Below are positions 1 to 8,996 of a stretch of DNA of 44,867 nucleotides, piece after piece. The notes under the pieces are model-generated. The model ran no database searches, had not been told where the DNA came from, and saw nothing but the letters and a program-made list of their open reading frames with translations. The position numbers and the translations under genes are program-made. Origin of the DNA: CAVQGZ01 sp964356295. Lineage in GTDB: Bacteria > Actinomycetota > Actinomycetes > Jiangellales > Jiangellaceae. Location: positions 1 through 44,867 of the forward strand of contig CAYHHE010000014.1 in NCBI GenBank assembly GCA_964356295.1. The letters run 5' to 3'. Each line of letters begins with the position of its first letter. Within the stretch, counting starts at the first letter, position 1.

Positions 1-112
1 CCGGCCGGGGGACAGCTCACTCCAGCGTCGCTGCTGCACGCCCCCAGGCTAACCCTGGTCCACCTCACAGGCGCCCCCCTGAGCGCCTCTGACCGCCGAC
101 CCACGCGGAGCC

Positions 113-1123
113 CTAGGACTCCCCCACCGTGCCGGCCTCGATGCGGTCGCCCAGCTCGGTCGTCACGACCACCGGGATGCCGGCGGGGACGACTCCGGCC
201 AGGTCCGCGACGAGTCGGTCGACCGGCGGGACGTCGGTGGGAGTCTGCACCTGCACCACGAGGTCCGTCCCCGACGCTTCCACGTCGGTCACGCTCGCGC
301 CCGGCTGCTGGGAGACCCAGTCGTCGGCGACCTTCTCCACGCGTTCGGTGAGGATCTCGAGGTAGAGCGTGGCCGCCGTGTTCGCCAGCAGCGGAACCGC
401 CACGACCATCGTGATGATGGCCAGGACCAGATAGGTCTTGCGCCGGGAGCCTCCCGTGGTCGCGGCGCCGTCCCGGTACTCCAGGACGGCGTAGACGAGC
501 GTGCCGGCCAGCACGAGGGCCACCAGGTTGGACAGGAACAGCACCAGCGCCCCGAGCGCCAGCCCGGGGGCACCGTCGCCCAGGCACACCCCGACCACCG
601 CCAGCGGCGGCACCAGCGAGATGGCGATCGCCACGCCGGGCAGCACGGCGCTGACGTCGCGGCGCGCCAGGGCGATCGCCCCCGCGAAGCCGGTCGCGAC
701 CGCGGCGACGAGGTCGAGCAGGCCGGGAGAGGTGCGGCCGGTGATCTGGCTGTTGCCCAGCAGGTCCATGGTGCCCGGTAGTGCCCAGCCGAAGGCCCAC
801 CCGATCGCCACCACCAGCAGACCGCCGAGGAGCACGAACCGACCCGACCGCCAGACAGCTCCGGACTCCCGTTTGGCCAACGCCAGCGCGATACCCATGA
901 TGGGGGTCGACAGCGGGGCGATGATCATGGCGCCGATCACCGTCGCCGTCGAGTCAGCCAGCACCCCCGCCGTCGCGATGAGTGCGGAGAGCGTGAGCAT
1001 CGTCCAGAACGCCGAGCGCTTCGACCGGTCGTCGCCGGCGGTCAGGTCCAGGTCGTCGGTGAGCTCGTCGAACGTCCGGCGCTGCGACTCCGGCAGCGCC
1101 CAGGCACTGAGTCCCGTCGCCAT
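113..1123 (-). CDS. DUF389 family multi-pass membrane protein
   Basis: A 336-residue membrane protein of the DUF389 (TIGR00341-like) family, whose function is not established. After a short hydrophilic N-terminus (about residues 1-30) come several hydrophobic segments. The first carries the family-typical stretch TATVIGAMIIAPLSTPIMGI; others are rich in Gly, Ala, Leu and Val. A C-terminal soluble region of about 80 residues follows, with alternating valines (VVQVQTPTDVPP). I start at the ATG at 1121-1123 because homology begins there; the frame stays open upstream into unrelated sequence. A weak box (CATGCT) lies 6 nt before the ATG, so a leaderless transcript is possible. The gene diverges from the membrane-protein gene that begins near 1316. 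Family assignment is confident; a role in transport is only a guess. Confidence 0.85.
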   Translation of the reverse strand: MATGLSAWALPESQRRTFDELTDDLDLTAGDDRSKRSAFWTMLTLSALIATAGVLADSTATVIGAMIIAPLSTPIMGIALALAKRESGAVWRSGRFVLLGGLLVVAIGWAFGWALPGTMDLLGNSQITGRTSPGLLDLVAAVATGFAGAIALARRDVSAVLPGVAIAISLVPPLAVVGVCLGDGAPGLALGALVLFLSNLVALVLAGTLVYAVLEYRDGAATTGGSRRKTYLVLAIITMVVAVPLLANTAATLYLEILTERVEKVADDWVSQQPGASVTDVEASGTDLVVQVQTPTDVPPVDRLVADLAGVVPAGIPVVVTTELGDRIEAGTVGES

Positions 1124-1315
1124 AGCACGAGCATGCCCGCCGAGGTCAGCGGTGGACGGCAACGGCGCGCGGACGAGGCGGGCCGGTGGTCGCCGCCGGG
1201 GTGCTTGACAGGGTTCCGCTCGCACAGGACCGTCGACCGAGTGGAGCGCTACGACCCAGCAGCGCAGGCGGCCCGAACCGTGCCCGCGTCCGGCCGGGCT
1301 CCTCTGACCGATGGC

Positions 1316-2129
1316 ATGCGCGGCCTGCTCGTCGCCGCCACCGTGCTGGTGCTGCTGGCCGGCGTCGCGCTGTTCGTCTTCTCCGAGCGCACCGAGGAGT
1401 GGTTCGCCTGGACGGTCACCCCCCCCCCCGGTGACCGCGGCGTTCCTGGGCGCGGCGTACTGGGCGAGCGCCGTGGTGGAGTGGACGTCGTCGCGTGCCT
1501 CAGCGTGGGCCGACGCACGTGTCGCCGTTCCCAGCGTGCTCACGTTCACCACGCTCACCCTTGGGGTCACGCTGCTCCACCTGGACAGGTTCCACCTCGG
1601 CAGCGACGTCGCAGCCGTGACCCAGGCGGTGACCTGGGCCTGGATAGCCGTGTACGCGGTGGTACCTGTGCTCATGGCCGTGCTGTGGGTGCGCCAGAGC
1701 CGCGTCCCCGGCGGTGACCCCGAGCGAGGGCACCCGCTGCCGGTACCGCTGCGCCTGGCCGTGGCGGTGAGCGCCGTCCTGCTGCTGGGGTTGGGTGGCT
1801 GGCTGCTGGTGGCTCCCGAGCAGGCTGCGGCCTGGTGGCCGTGGGACCTGACCGCGCTGACCGGGCGAGCGATCGGTGCGTGGCTGGTCGGGCTGGGCGT
1901 GTCGGCAGCGCAGACGGTGCGTGAGTGCGACGCGCGTCGGGCGCGTCCGGTGGCCGCTGGCGCGATCGCCCTGGCAGCACTCGCGTCGGTGGCGCTGGCT
2001 CGGTTCGCCGAGGACGTCAGGTGGGGGACGTGGGCGGCGGCACTCCTGCTGGCCTGTCTGGCCGTGTGGGCCGTGATCGGCGCTGCCATCATCGCCGTCG
2101 AGCGTCGGCGTCCGCTGGCGCACGGCTGA
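1316..2129 (+). pseudogene. Integral membrane protein gene split by a frameshift in a poly-C run
   Basis: The N-terminal part (MRGLLVAATVLVLLAGVALF, then SERTEEWFAWTVTP) reads in one frame from ATG 1316. The rest reads in a different frame from about 1430 to the TGA at 2127-2129. The switch falls exactly in a run of 11 C at 1419-1429. With 10 C the two halves join as TPPPVTAAFLGAAYW and give about 270 residues with roughly seven hydrophobic segments. I do not recognise the family; it looks like an actinobacterial hypothetical membrane protein. GTG 1241 is an alternative start in the first frame. The downstream frame keeps normal coding composition, which argues for a recent slip, a sequencing error or phase variation rather than old decay. 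The cyclase gene follows 48 nt downstream on the same strand. Confidence 0.7.
1419..1429 (+). repeat. Homopolymer tract of 11 C inside a coding region
   Basis: Eleven consecutive C bases follow the A at 1418. One C fewer would restore a single reading frame through the membrane-protein gene at 1316-2129. Such tracts are prone to both polymerase slippage and sequencing error. Confidence 0.9.
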
Positions 2130-2177
2130 GCCGACGCACAGCTCAGCGGCTGCGGGCTTCCTGAAGGAGGGATCGCC

Positions 2178-3482
2178 GTGGTCCACGGGACATCGGCGGT
2201 CGAGGTCAATCCCGCGGAGCGACTGCCCGGGTGGTTCAGGCGCGCGGTCGATGCCGGCCTCGACCCCGCCGACGACGCGGAGACCCGCCTGCGCAAGCGG
2301 ATGCTGGTGCTGGTCGTGGTCATCACGACATCAGTCATCACCGCAGCGCTGCTCAGCACGCTGGCTGCCGGGGACCCACGGTCCGCGGTCGTGCCGGTGG
2401 TCTACGGGGTGCTCTCGACGGCGGGGGTGGCCCATCTCGTCCGGACCAAGCGGATGGAGCTGCTGCTGTACAGCCAGCTCAGCATGGTGCTCCTGCTCCC
2501 TGCGGTGCAGCAGTGGCTGCTCGGTGGGTTCGTCGCGAGCGCCTCGTCCGTGCTGTACTCGGTGAACGCTGCGCTGCTGGCCGTCGTGCTGGTGGGTCCG
2601 CGCCGGGCTCGGTGGTGGTTCGTCGGGTTCACCGTCGTCGTGGTGGTCTCCGGGCTGGTCGACGGGTGGCTGACCCGCAACGTCACCCCGGCGGACGTCC
2701 CGATCGTGCTGTTCTTCGTCCTGACGATCGTCGTGGTCGGTCTGCTGGCGTGGCTTCCGCTGGCCTTCTTCGTGGAGGCACGGCGACGGCTGGTCGCCGA
2801 GCTGGACGCGAGGAACGTCGAGCTGGACCGGGAGAGGCAACGATCCGAGGCCCTGCTGCTCACCATCCTCCCGGCCGGGATCGCGGCCCGGCTCAAGGAC
2901 GGTGAGCATCCCATCGCCGACCGCTATCCCGAGGTGGCCGTCCTGTTCGCCGACATCGCGGGATTCACCCCGACCTCGCAGCACATGGACCCTGCTGATG
3001 TCATCGGCAGCCTCAACCACATCTTCTCCCGCTTCGACAGGCTGGCCTCCGCGCTGGGACTGGAGAAGGTCAAGACCATCGGGGACGCCTACATGGCCGT
3101 CGCCGGGGCGCCACAGCAGCGACCGGACGCGGTCGACCGGATCGCCCAGATGGCCGTGGCCATGCAGGACGCTGCTGCGGACCTCACCTTCGGCGGACAG
3201 CCGCTGGCGATGCGCATCGGCATCGACGTCGGCCCCGTCGTCGCCGGAGTCATCGGGGAGTCGAAGTTCACCTGGGACCTGTACGGCGACGTGGTCAACA
3301 CCGCTGCTCGGATGGAGTCCCACGGCGTCCCGGGCCAGATCCACGTGACCGAGCGGGTCCGCGACCGGCTGCCTGAGGGCTTCGCGGTGCGCGAACGCGG
3401 TCTCGTCGAAGTCAAGGGCAAGGGCGCGATGCGGACCTACTTCCTCGAGGTGCGTCGGGAGCGCAGGTACTCCTCGGTGTAG
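2178..3482 (+). CDS. Membrane-anchored class III adenylate cyclase
   Basis: A 434-residue protein predicted to make cAMP from ATP at the membrane. Residues about 40-200 hold some six hydrophobic segments, followed by a charged linker helix (LVAELDARNVELDRERQRSE). The catalytic domain spans about 245-430. Visible catalytic residues are the metal-binding Asp259 (LFADIAGFT) and Asp303 (TIGDAYMAV), the purine-selecting Lys299 and Asp367 (the adenine-specific pair), and the transition-state residues Asn374 and Arg378 in DLYGDVVNTAAR. The set is complete, so an active adenylate cyclase is expected. GTG 2178 is chosen because AAGGAGG lies 7 nt upstream. The last 46 nt overlap, tail to tail, with the next gene on the opposite strand. 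The N-terminal membrane domain has no recognisable sensor, so the signal is unknown. Confidence 0.92.
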   Translation: MVHGTSAVEVNPAERLPGWFRRAVDAGLDPADDAETRLRKRMLVLVVVITTSVITAALLSTLAAGDPRSAVVPVVYGVLSTAGVAHLVRTKRMELLLYSQLSMVLLLPAVQQWLLGGFVASASSVLYSVNAALLAVVLVGPRRARWWFVGFTVVVVVSGLVDGWLTRNVTPADVPIVLFFVLTIVVVGLLAWLPLAFFVEARRRLVAELDARNVELDRERQRSEALLLTILPAGIAARLKDGEHPIADRYPEVAVLFADIAGFTPTSQHMDPADVIGSLNHIFSRFDRLASALGLEKVKTIGDAYMAVAGAPQQRPDAVDRIAQMAVAMQDAAADLTFGGQPLAMRIGIDVGPVVAGVIGESKFTWDLYGDVVNTAARMESHGVPGQIHVTERVRDRLPEGFAVRERGLVEVKGKGAMRTYFLEVRRERRYSSV

Positions 3483-4504
3483 TCGGTGCGGACCTCCAGC
3501 CACATCGGCAGGTGGTCGGAGAGCCGGAACGTCCTCCACTCGTGGTAGTACCGGCGCCGCTGCTGCTCGTTGCGGGGGGTGCCGGTGCGGCTGACCCGGT
3601 ACGCCTGCCCCATGGCCGGGGCGTGGAGGTCCTCGTCCTGCAGCCGGTACACGCACTCGAAGGGGTCGAACACGCCCGCGTGGCCGGTCGTCTCGAACCG
3701 GTGCCGCCGCTCGGGCTCGCTGCGCAGGGCGATCTGGTCGTAGGTCTTGTCCTTCGGCACGTTGCTCCCGGGGATGCGCTGCAGCTCCTCGGGGACCATC
3801 CAGCCCTCGTCGGTCAGGGCCCGCATGGTGAGGTCCTGCGGGGCGACGATATTGAAGTCGCCGAGCAGCACCAGGTCGCGCGCCCAGTCGTTCCTGTCCT
3901 CGGTGCGTCGGCGCAGGAACGCGGCGATCTCGCGGATCTCGGACACCCGTCGCTCGTTCTCCGGTGCGTCGCTGCCGTAGATGACGTGCACCGTGGCCAG
4001 CTGGAACCGAGACCAGCCGGCCACGAACCCCGCCATGAACGGGGTCCGCGCCACCTGCATCGGCGCTGTGCCGTCGGCGAGCGGGGGCAGGACGAGCTCG
4101 CCGGCCAGCCCACCGAAACGCACCGTGCGCGAGTCGTACACGAAGGCCATGCGCTCCCCGTTGCCGGCGCTGCCCTCGGTCACGTCGGTGACGATGGAGC
4201 GCCACATCGGGCCGAGGGTGTCGGTGAGCCGCTGCAGCCCCTTGAGGTCCTCCCGCACCTCCTGGACGGCAACCAGGTCGAGATGGCTGATCACCTCGGC
4301 GAGGTACAGGTAGGCCTCGTCGTCACGCTGGCCGTACTTGGTCGAGTCCAGCTCACGGATGTTCCAGGTGCCCAGCAGCATGGTGCGGTCGAGCGTCTTG
4401 GGTGGGAGCTGGGCGCTCAGCGCGACGCGCAGCCGTGACAGCCCGTCGACGACCCGTGGCCGATCCGCTGCGGGCATGCGGCGCAGCGCGGTGTAGTCGG
4501 GCAC
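3437..4504 (-). CDS. Endonuclease/exonuclease/phosphatase-fold protein
   Basis: A 355-residue member of the DNase I-like endonuclease/exonuclease/phosphatase superfamily. Motifs in order are GTWNIREL (Asn near the metal site), AVQEVRED (metal-binding Glu), a central AFVYDS strand, LLGDFNI (catalytic Asp/Asn) and the C-terminal SDHLP (Asp-His pair). No signal peptide is seen, so it is probably cytoplasmic. The substrate cannot be told from sequence; nucleic acid or a phosphoester are both possible. The start is GTG 4504, and TACCGT sits 6 nt before it, suggesting a leaderless transcript. The 3' end overlaps the cyclase coding region by 46 nt in convergent orientation. glnE lies upstream on the same strand, with 44 nt between. 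Confidence 0.85.
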   Translation of the reverse strand: MPDYTALRRMPAADRPRVVDGLSRLRVALSAQLPPKTLDRTMLLGTWNIRELDSTKYGQRDDEAYLYLAEVISHLDLVAVQEVREDLKGLQRLTDTLGPMWRSIVTDVTEGSAGNGERMAFVYDSRTVRFGGLAGELVLPPLADGTAPMQVARTPFMAGFVAGWSRFQLATVHVIYGSDAPENERRVSEIREIAAFLRRRTEDRNDWARDLVLLGDFNIVAPQDLTMRALTDEGWMVPEELQRIPGSNVPKDKTYDQIALRSEPERRHRFETTGHAGVFDPFECVYRLQDEDLHAPAMGQAYRVSRTGTPRNEQQRRRYYHEWRTFRLSDHLPMWLEVRTDYTEEYLRSRRTSRK

Positions 4505-4510
4505 GAGACG

Positions 4511-4516
4511 ACGGTA
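4511..4516 (-). promoter_or_regulatory. Leaderless-type -10 box before the EEP-fold gene
   Basis: TACCGT on the minus strand ends 6 nt before GTG 4504, the geometry of actinobacterial leaderless promoters (TANNNT, transcription starting on the start codon). No convincing -35 box is seen. Confidence 0.45.
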
Positions 4517-4548
4517 TCGAGGACGGCAAGCCCAGGACTCGGTGGCGA

Positions 4549-7500
4549 TCAGGACTCGCCGTAGAAGACGCGCGCCACCACCTGGCGGGCTCGCCGAGCC
4601 GATCGGGCGTAGTGCTCGGGCATGTCAGCGGTCCGGTCGGGGGCGTAGCCGAGCACGCGCGCCACGCTCTCCCGCACGCGGCTGTCGTTGGGCATCACGT
4701 CGCTCGCACGGCCGGTGACATGGACGATGGCGTTTCGGATCTCACCGGCCAGCCGCCACGACTCGATGAGGGTCCGGGTGTCGCCGGGGTCGAGGAGGCC
4801 GGCGTCGGACGCCGCCCGCAGCGCTGCCACCGTCTGCGTCGTGCGCAGCGTCGGCACGGCGGCTGCGTTCTGCAGCTGCAGCAGCTGGACCGTCCACTCG
4901 ACGTCGGCCAGACCGCCAGGCCCCAGCTTGAGGTGACGGGTCCGCTCCACCCCCCGAGGGAGGCGCTCGGACTCCACCCGGGCCTTGATCCGGCGTACCT
5001 CCCGCACCTGGTCGTCGGTGAGGCCGTGCTGGGGCCAGCGCAGCGGGTCGATGAGAACGCGCATCTCCGCCAGCAGCCCAGGGCTGCCGGCGAGCGGCTC
5101 GGCCCGCAGCAGGGCCTGGCGCTCCCACACCTCTCCCCAGCGGTCGTAGTAGGCCCGGTAGGAGCCCAGGGTGCGCACCAGGGGCCCGGACCGGCCCTCC
5201 GGTCGAAGGTCGGCGTCCAGCAGCAGCGGCGGCTCCGTGGAGGGCAAGGCCAGAAGCCGGTGCATCTCCTGCGCGATGTCCAGCGCGAACAACACGGCAT
5301 CGGCCTCGCTCGTCCCATCGGCCGCCCGGCACACGTACATCACGTCGGCGTCGGAGGCGTAGGACATCTCATGCCCGCCGAGGCGACCCATGGCGATGAC
5401 CCCGAACTCGACGTCGAGGTCCCCCCCGTGCTTGTCCGCGGCCGCGCGGCGACCCACCTCGAGTGCCGCGCCCACCGTGGCCTGGGACACCGCGGTCACG
5501 GCGGCGCCGACCCGCTCGACCGGCAGCTCTCGGTCGGTCAGCGAACCCACGCCGACCTCGGCGCCGAGGTCGGCGACGGCTATGCGGAACAGCTCGCGAC
5601 GGCGCATCGCCCGCACCGTGGCGATGGCGTCCTCGGGGCTGCTGTGCCGCGCGATGCCGGCCGCGACCTCCTCCTCCAGCTGCTCGCGGGTGCGCCAGCC
5701 ACCGACCGCTTCCTCACCCAGCAGCGTGACCGCCTCCGGTGCCCGCAGCAGCAGCTCGGTGGCGAAGCGGCTGGAGGCCAGGACGCGCGCCATGCGCTCT
5801 GCAGCGGCTCGATCGTCGCGCAGCAGTCGCAGGTACCAATGCGTTTCGCCGAGGGCGTCGCTGACCTCCCGGAAGCCCCGAAGACCCGCGTCCGGGTCGA
5901 CACCGTCGGCGAACCACCCGAGCAGGACCGGCAGCAACGTGCGTTGGATGGCTGAGTGACGTGACACGCCGGCAGTCAGCGACTCGAGGTGGCGCAGCGC
6001 TCCGGCAGGGTCGCGGTAGCCCAGCGCCATGAGCCGCGCCCGGGCCGCGTCGGGGGTGAGCCGTACCTCGTCGCTGGGCAGGCGCGCCACGGCCTCCAGC
6101 AGCGGTCGGTAGAAGATCTTCTCGTGCAGGCGCTGGACCTCGCTGCGGTGCCGCCGCCACTGGGCGTCCAGGGTGGCCTCGGGGTCGCGCAGGAAGCCCA
6201 GGGAACGACCCAGCCGCCGCCGGTCGACCGCCTGGTCCGGCATGAGGTGGGTGCGACGCAGCCGGTGCAGCTGGACCCGGTGCTCCAGCGTCCGCAGGAA
6301 CCGGTAGGAGGCGGCCAGGGTCGCGCCGTCCTCGCGTCCGACGTACCCGCCTGCGGTGAGTGCCGCCAGCCCGCCCTGCGTCGATCGGGACCGCAGCGTG
6401 TCGTCGGCTCGACCGTGCACCAGCTGCAGCAGCTGGACGGCGAACTCGATGTCCCGCAGCCCTCCGGAGCCGAGCTTGAGGTCGCGCTCGGCGTCCTTGC
6501 GGGGAACGGCCCGCTCGACCCGACGGCGCATCGCCTGGACGTCGCCGACGAACCCGTCGCGCTCGGCGGCGCGCCACACCAGGGGCCGGATGACTGCGAC
6601 GTACTCCGCACCCACCTCGGCGTCGCCGGCTACCGGGCGGGCCTTGAGCAACGCCTGGAACTCCCACGTCTTGGCCCAACGCTCGTAGTACTCCCGGTGG
6701 CTGGCCAGGCTGCGCACCAGAGGGCCGTTCTTCCCCTCGGGACGAAGGGCGGGGTCGACGACCCACAGCGCAGGTTCGCCACCCGGATCGGCGCAGGCAC
6801 GCATGGTTCCCGTTGCCAGCACCGTCGCGGCACGGGTCGCCGACTCGCTGTCGACCCCCACTGACGGCTCGCCCACGAAGACGACGTCGACGTCGCTGAC
6901 GTAGTTCAGCTCCTGCCCCCCGCACTTGCCCATCCCGATGACCGCCAACCGGGCGGACGCGGCCTGTGCCGGGTGGGTTGCGCGGGTGACGGCGAGTCCC
7001 GCCTCGAGCGCGGCGGCGGCGAGGTCGGCAAGCTCGCCTGCCACCAGACCGGTGTCGAGGGAGTCGGCGAGGTCGCGCGCGGCAAGCTGCAGCAGGCAGC
7101 GCCGGTAGGCCACGCGCATCCGGTCCACCGCGTCGGAGTGCGTCGCGGTCGGGGTCGCTGACGACGGGTCGGCCCCGACGGCGGCCAGCAGCTCGGCTCT
7201 CACCTCGTCCCCGCTTCGCCGTGGTACGGGCAACGGGAGGTCAGCCAGGCTGTGCCAGTGCTCCGGATGGCGTGCCAGGTGGTCGCCGAAGGCGCTGGAC
7301 ACCCCGAGCACGGCGAGCAGCCGATGGCGCAGCACCGGGTCCCGCTCCAGCGTCGCAACGAGCCGGTCGGCGTCGCCGGCGCTGTCCAGCAGCCGACCGA
7401 GGGACAGCAGGGCAAGATCGGGGTCCGCCGCGGTGCCCAGCGCCTGCAGGATGTCGGCGTCGTCGGCGACCGGCGCCAGCCCTGGGGTGGAGAGCAGGTC

Positions 7501-7572
7501 CTGCGCGCGGCTGACCTCGGTGAAGCCGAGTCGTGCCAGCGTCGCCGCGGCGCCCACCCTGCGCGGTGTCAC
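4549..7572 (-). CDS. glnE: Bifunctional glutamine synthetase adenylyltransferase/deadenylase
   Basis: A 1007-residue GlnE, the enzyme that attaches AMP to and removes it from glutamine synthetase I according to nitrogen status. Two homologous nucleotidyltransferase halves are visible. The N-terminal (adenylyl-removing) half carries GMGKCGGQELNYVSDVDVVF near residues 213-236. The C-terminal (adenylylating) half carries AMGRLGGHEMSYASDADVMY near 725-750. Both have the paired Asp residues of the active site. Each half also has a helical partner region with RDIEFAVQLLQL or ADVEWTVQLLQL. Length is normal for actinobacterial GlnE. Start GTG 7572 overlaps the glnA2 stop in the string GTGA, so the two genes are probably co-transcribed and translationally coupled, as in M. 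tuberculosis (Rv2222c-Rv2221c). Confidence 0.96.
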   Translation of the reverse strand: MTPRRVGAAATLARLGFTEVSRAQDLLSTPGLAPVADDADILQALGTAADPDLALLSLGRLLDSAGDADRLVATLERDPVLRHRLLAVLGVSSAFGDHLARHPEHWHSLADLPLPVPRRSGDEVRAELLAAVGADPSSATPTATHSDAVDRMRVAYRRCLLQLAARDLADSLDTGLVAGELADLAAAALEAGLAVTRATHPAQAASARLAVIGMGKCGGQELNYVSDVDVVFVGEPSVGVDSESATRAATVLATGTMRACADPGGEPALWVVDPALRPEGKNGPLVRSLASHREYYERWAKTWEFQALLKARPVAGDAEVGAEYVAVIRPLVWRAAERDGFVGDVQAMRRRVERAVPRKDAERDLKLGSGGLRDIEFAVQLLQLVHGRADDTLRSRSTQGGLAALTAGGYVGREDGATLAASYRFLRTLEHRVQLHRLRRTHLMPDQAVDRRRLGRSLGFLRDPEATLDAQWRRHRSEVQRLHEKIFYRPLLEAVARLPSDEVRLTPDAARARLMALGYRDPAGALRHLESLTAGVSRHSAIQRTLLPVLLGWFADGVDPDAGLRGFREVSDALGETHWYLRLLRDDRAAAERMARVLASSRFATELLLRAPEAVTLLGEEAVGGWRTREQLEEEVAAGIARHSSPEDAIATVRAMRRRELFRIAVADLGAEVGVGSLTDRELPVERVGAAVTAVSQATVGAALEVGRRAAADKHGGDLDVEFGVIAMGRLGGHEMSYASDADVMYVCRAADGTSEADAVLFALDIAQEMHRLLALPSTEPPLLLDADLRPEGRSGPLVRTLGSYRAYYDRWGEVWERQALLRAEPLAGSPGLLAEMRVLIDPLRWPQHGLTDDQVREVRRIKARVESERLPRGVERTRHLKLGPGGLADVEWTVQLLQLQNAAAVPTLRTTQTVAALRAASDAGLLDPGDTRTLIESWRLAGEIRNAIVHVTGRASDVMPNDSRVRESVARVLGYAPDRTADMPEHYARSARRARQVVARVFYGES

Positions 7573-8906
7573 AGCACCGGCAGCATCCGGTCACGCTCGA
7601 ACGGGGTGACCTGCCGGGCGTACTCGGCCCACTCGGCGCGCTTGTTGCGCAGCACGAACTCGAACACGTGCTCCCCGAGGGCGTCCGCAACGAGGTCCGA
7701 GCGCTCCATGGCGGTGATCGCCTCGGCCAGCGAGGTCGGCAGCGGCTCGATCCCCAGTGCCCGACGCTCCCGATCGGTCAGCCCCCAGACGTCGTCCTCC
7801 GCACCGGGAGGTAGCTCGTAGCCCTCCTGGATGCCGCGCAGGCCGGCCAGCAGGAGGACGGCGAAGGCGAGGTAGGGGTTGGCGGCGGAGTCCAGCGCCC
7901 GGTACTCCACGCGAGCCGAGCGCTGCTTGCCCGGCTTGTACATGGGCACGCGCACCAACGCGGAGCGGTTGTTGTGCCCCCAGCAGATGTAGGCCGGCGC
8001 CTCGCCGCCACCCCACAGGCGCTTGTAGGAGTTGACCCACTGGTTGGTGATGGCGGTGGTCTCCCGAGCGTGGCGCAGCAGCCCGGCGATGAACGCGCGT
8101 CCGGTCGCGGACAGCTCGTACTCCGCGCCGGCCTCGTGGAAGGCGTTGCGGTCACCCTCGAACAGGGAGAGGTGGGTGTGCATGCCGCTTCCTGGCCAGC
8201 GGGTGAGCGGCTTGGGCATGAACGAGGCGTAGACCCCCTGGGCGAGGGCGACCTGCTTGACGACGTGGCGGAACGTCATGATGTTGTCGGCGGTCGAGAG
8301 GGCGTCGGCGTAACGCAGGTCGATCTCCTGCTGGCCGGGCGCGCCCTCGTGGTGGCTGTACTCCACCGAGATGCCCATCGCCTCGAGGGTGAGGATCGTC
8401 GCTCGCCGGAAGTCGTGCTCGTCACCTTGAGGGGTGTGGTCGAAGTAGCCGCTGAAGTCGATCGGCTCGGGCTCGGTCCCGGGCGCGGGCAGGCTGCGGA
8501 ACAGGAAGAACTCGATCTCCGGATGGGTGTAGAAGGTGAACCCCTGCTCGGCCGCGATGCCGAGGGCGCGCTTGAGCACGTTACGCGGGTCGGCGTAGGA
8601 CGGGGTGCCGTTGGGCAGCTCGATGTCGCAGAAGAGCCGGGCCGTCCCGTGCGACTCGCCCCGCCACGGCAGGATCTGGAACGTCGCCGGGTCGGGCTTG
8701 GCCAGCATGTCCGACTCGTACACGCGGGTGAAGCCCTCGATCGCGGAGCCGTCGAAGCCCAGGCCCTCGTCGAAGGCGCCCTCGAGCTCGGCTGGGGCGA
8801 TGGCCACCGACTTCAGCTGCCCCAGCACGTCGGTGAACCACAGCCGGACGAACCGGATGTCGCGCTCCTCGATGGTGCGCAGGACGAACTCCTGCTGCTT
8901 GTCCAC
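7569..8906 (-). CDS. glnA2: Type I glutamine synthetase, GlnA2-like
   Basis: A 445-residue glutamine synthetase (glutamate + ammonia + ATP to glutamine), cytosolic and presumably dodecameric. Seen motifs: GFDGSAIEGFTRVYESDM, the metal/glutamate site EIEFFLF, GMHTHLSLF with the metal-binding His, and the C-terminal RVEYRALDSAANPYLAFAV. At the position of the classical adenylylation loop (NLYDLP) this protein has EGYELPPG, as in the M. tuberculosis GlnA2 class, so regulation by its operon partner GlnE is uncertain. I prefer GTG 8906, since family members begin MDKQQEFVLRTIEERDIRF; ATG 8930 is in frame and would add 8 residues. A separate main GlnA is expected elsewhere in the genome. Confidence 0.94.
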   Translation of the reverse strand: MDKQQEFVLRTIEERDIRFVRLWFTDVLGQLKSVAIAPAELEGAFDEGLGFDGSAIEGFTRVYESDMLAKPDPATFQILPWRGESHGTARLFCDIELPNGTPSYADPRNVLKRALGIAAEQGFTFYTHPEIEFFLFRSLPAPGTEPEPIDFSGYFDHTPQGDEHDFRRATILTLEAMGISVEYSHHEGAPGQQEIDLRYADALSTADNIMTFRHVVKQVALAQGVYASFMPKPLTRWPGSGMHTHLSLFEGDRNAFHEAGAEYELSATGRAFIAGLLRHARETTAITNQWVNSYKRLWGGGEAPAYICWGHNNRSALVRVPMYKPGKQRSARVEYRALDSAANPYLAFAVLLLAGLRGIQEGYELPPGAEDDVWGLTDRERRALGIEPLPTSLAEAITAMERSDLVADALGEHVFEFVLRNKRAEWAEYARQVTPFERDRMLPVL

Positions 8907-8996
8907 GGCCCCATCCTGCCCCGAGGTCATCAGGTCCGTCGAAGGGAGGGGGCGTGTGGAGGACTGGCCCCACGCTTCGTGATCGTGTGCGGGTTG

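Noticed and set aside
1205..1210. Perfect TTGACA upstream of the split membrane-protein gene.
   Set aside because: No -10-like box occurs 16-18 nt downstream, so it is not reported as a promoter.
2331..4205. Long open frames opposite or out of frame with real genes, such as 624 codons at 2331-4205 minus, 517 codons at 4402-5955 plus and 645 codons at 37383-39320 minus.
   Set aside because: They are products of high G+C in the shadow frame of well-supported genes, with Arg/His/Gly-rich low-complexity translations and no domain.
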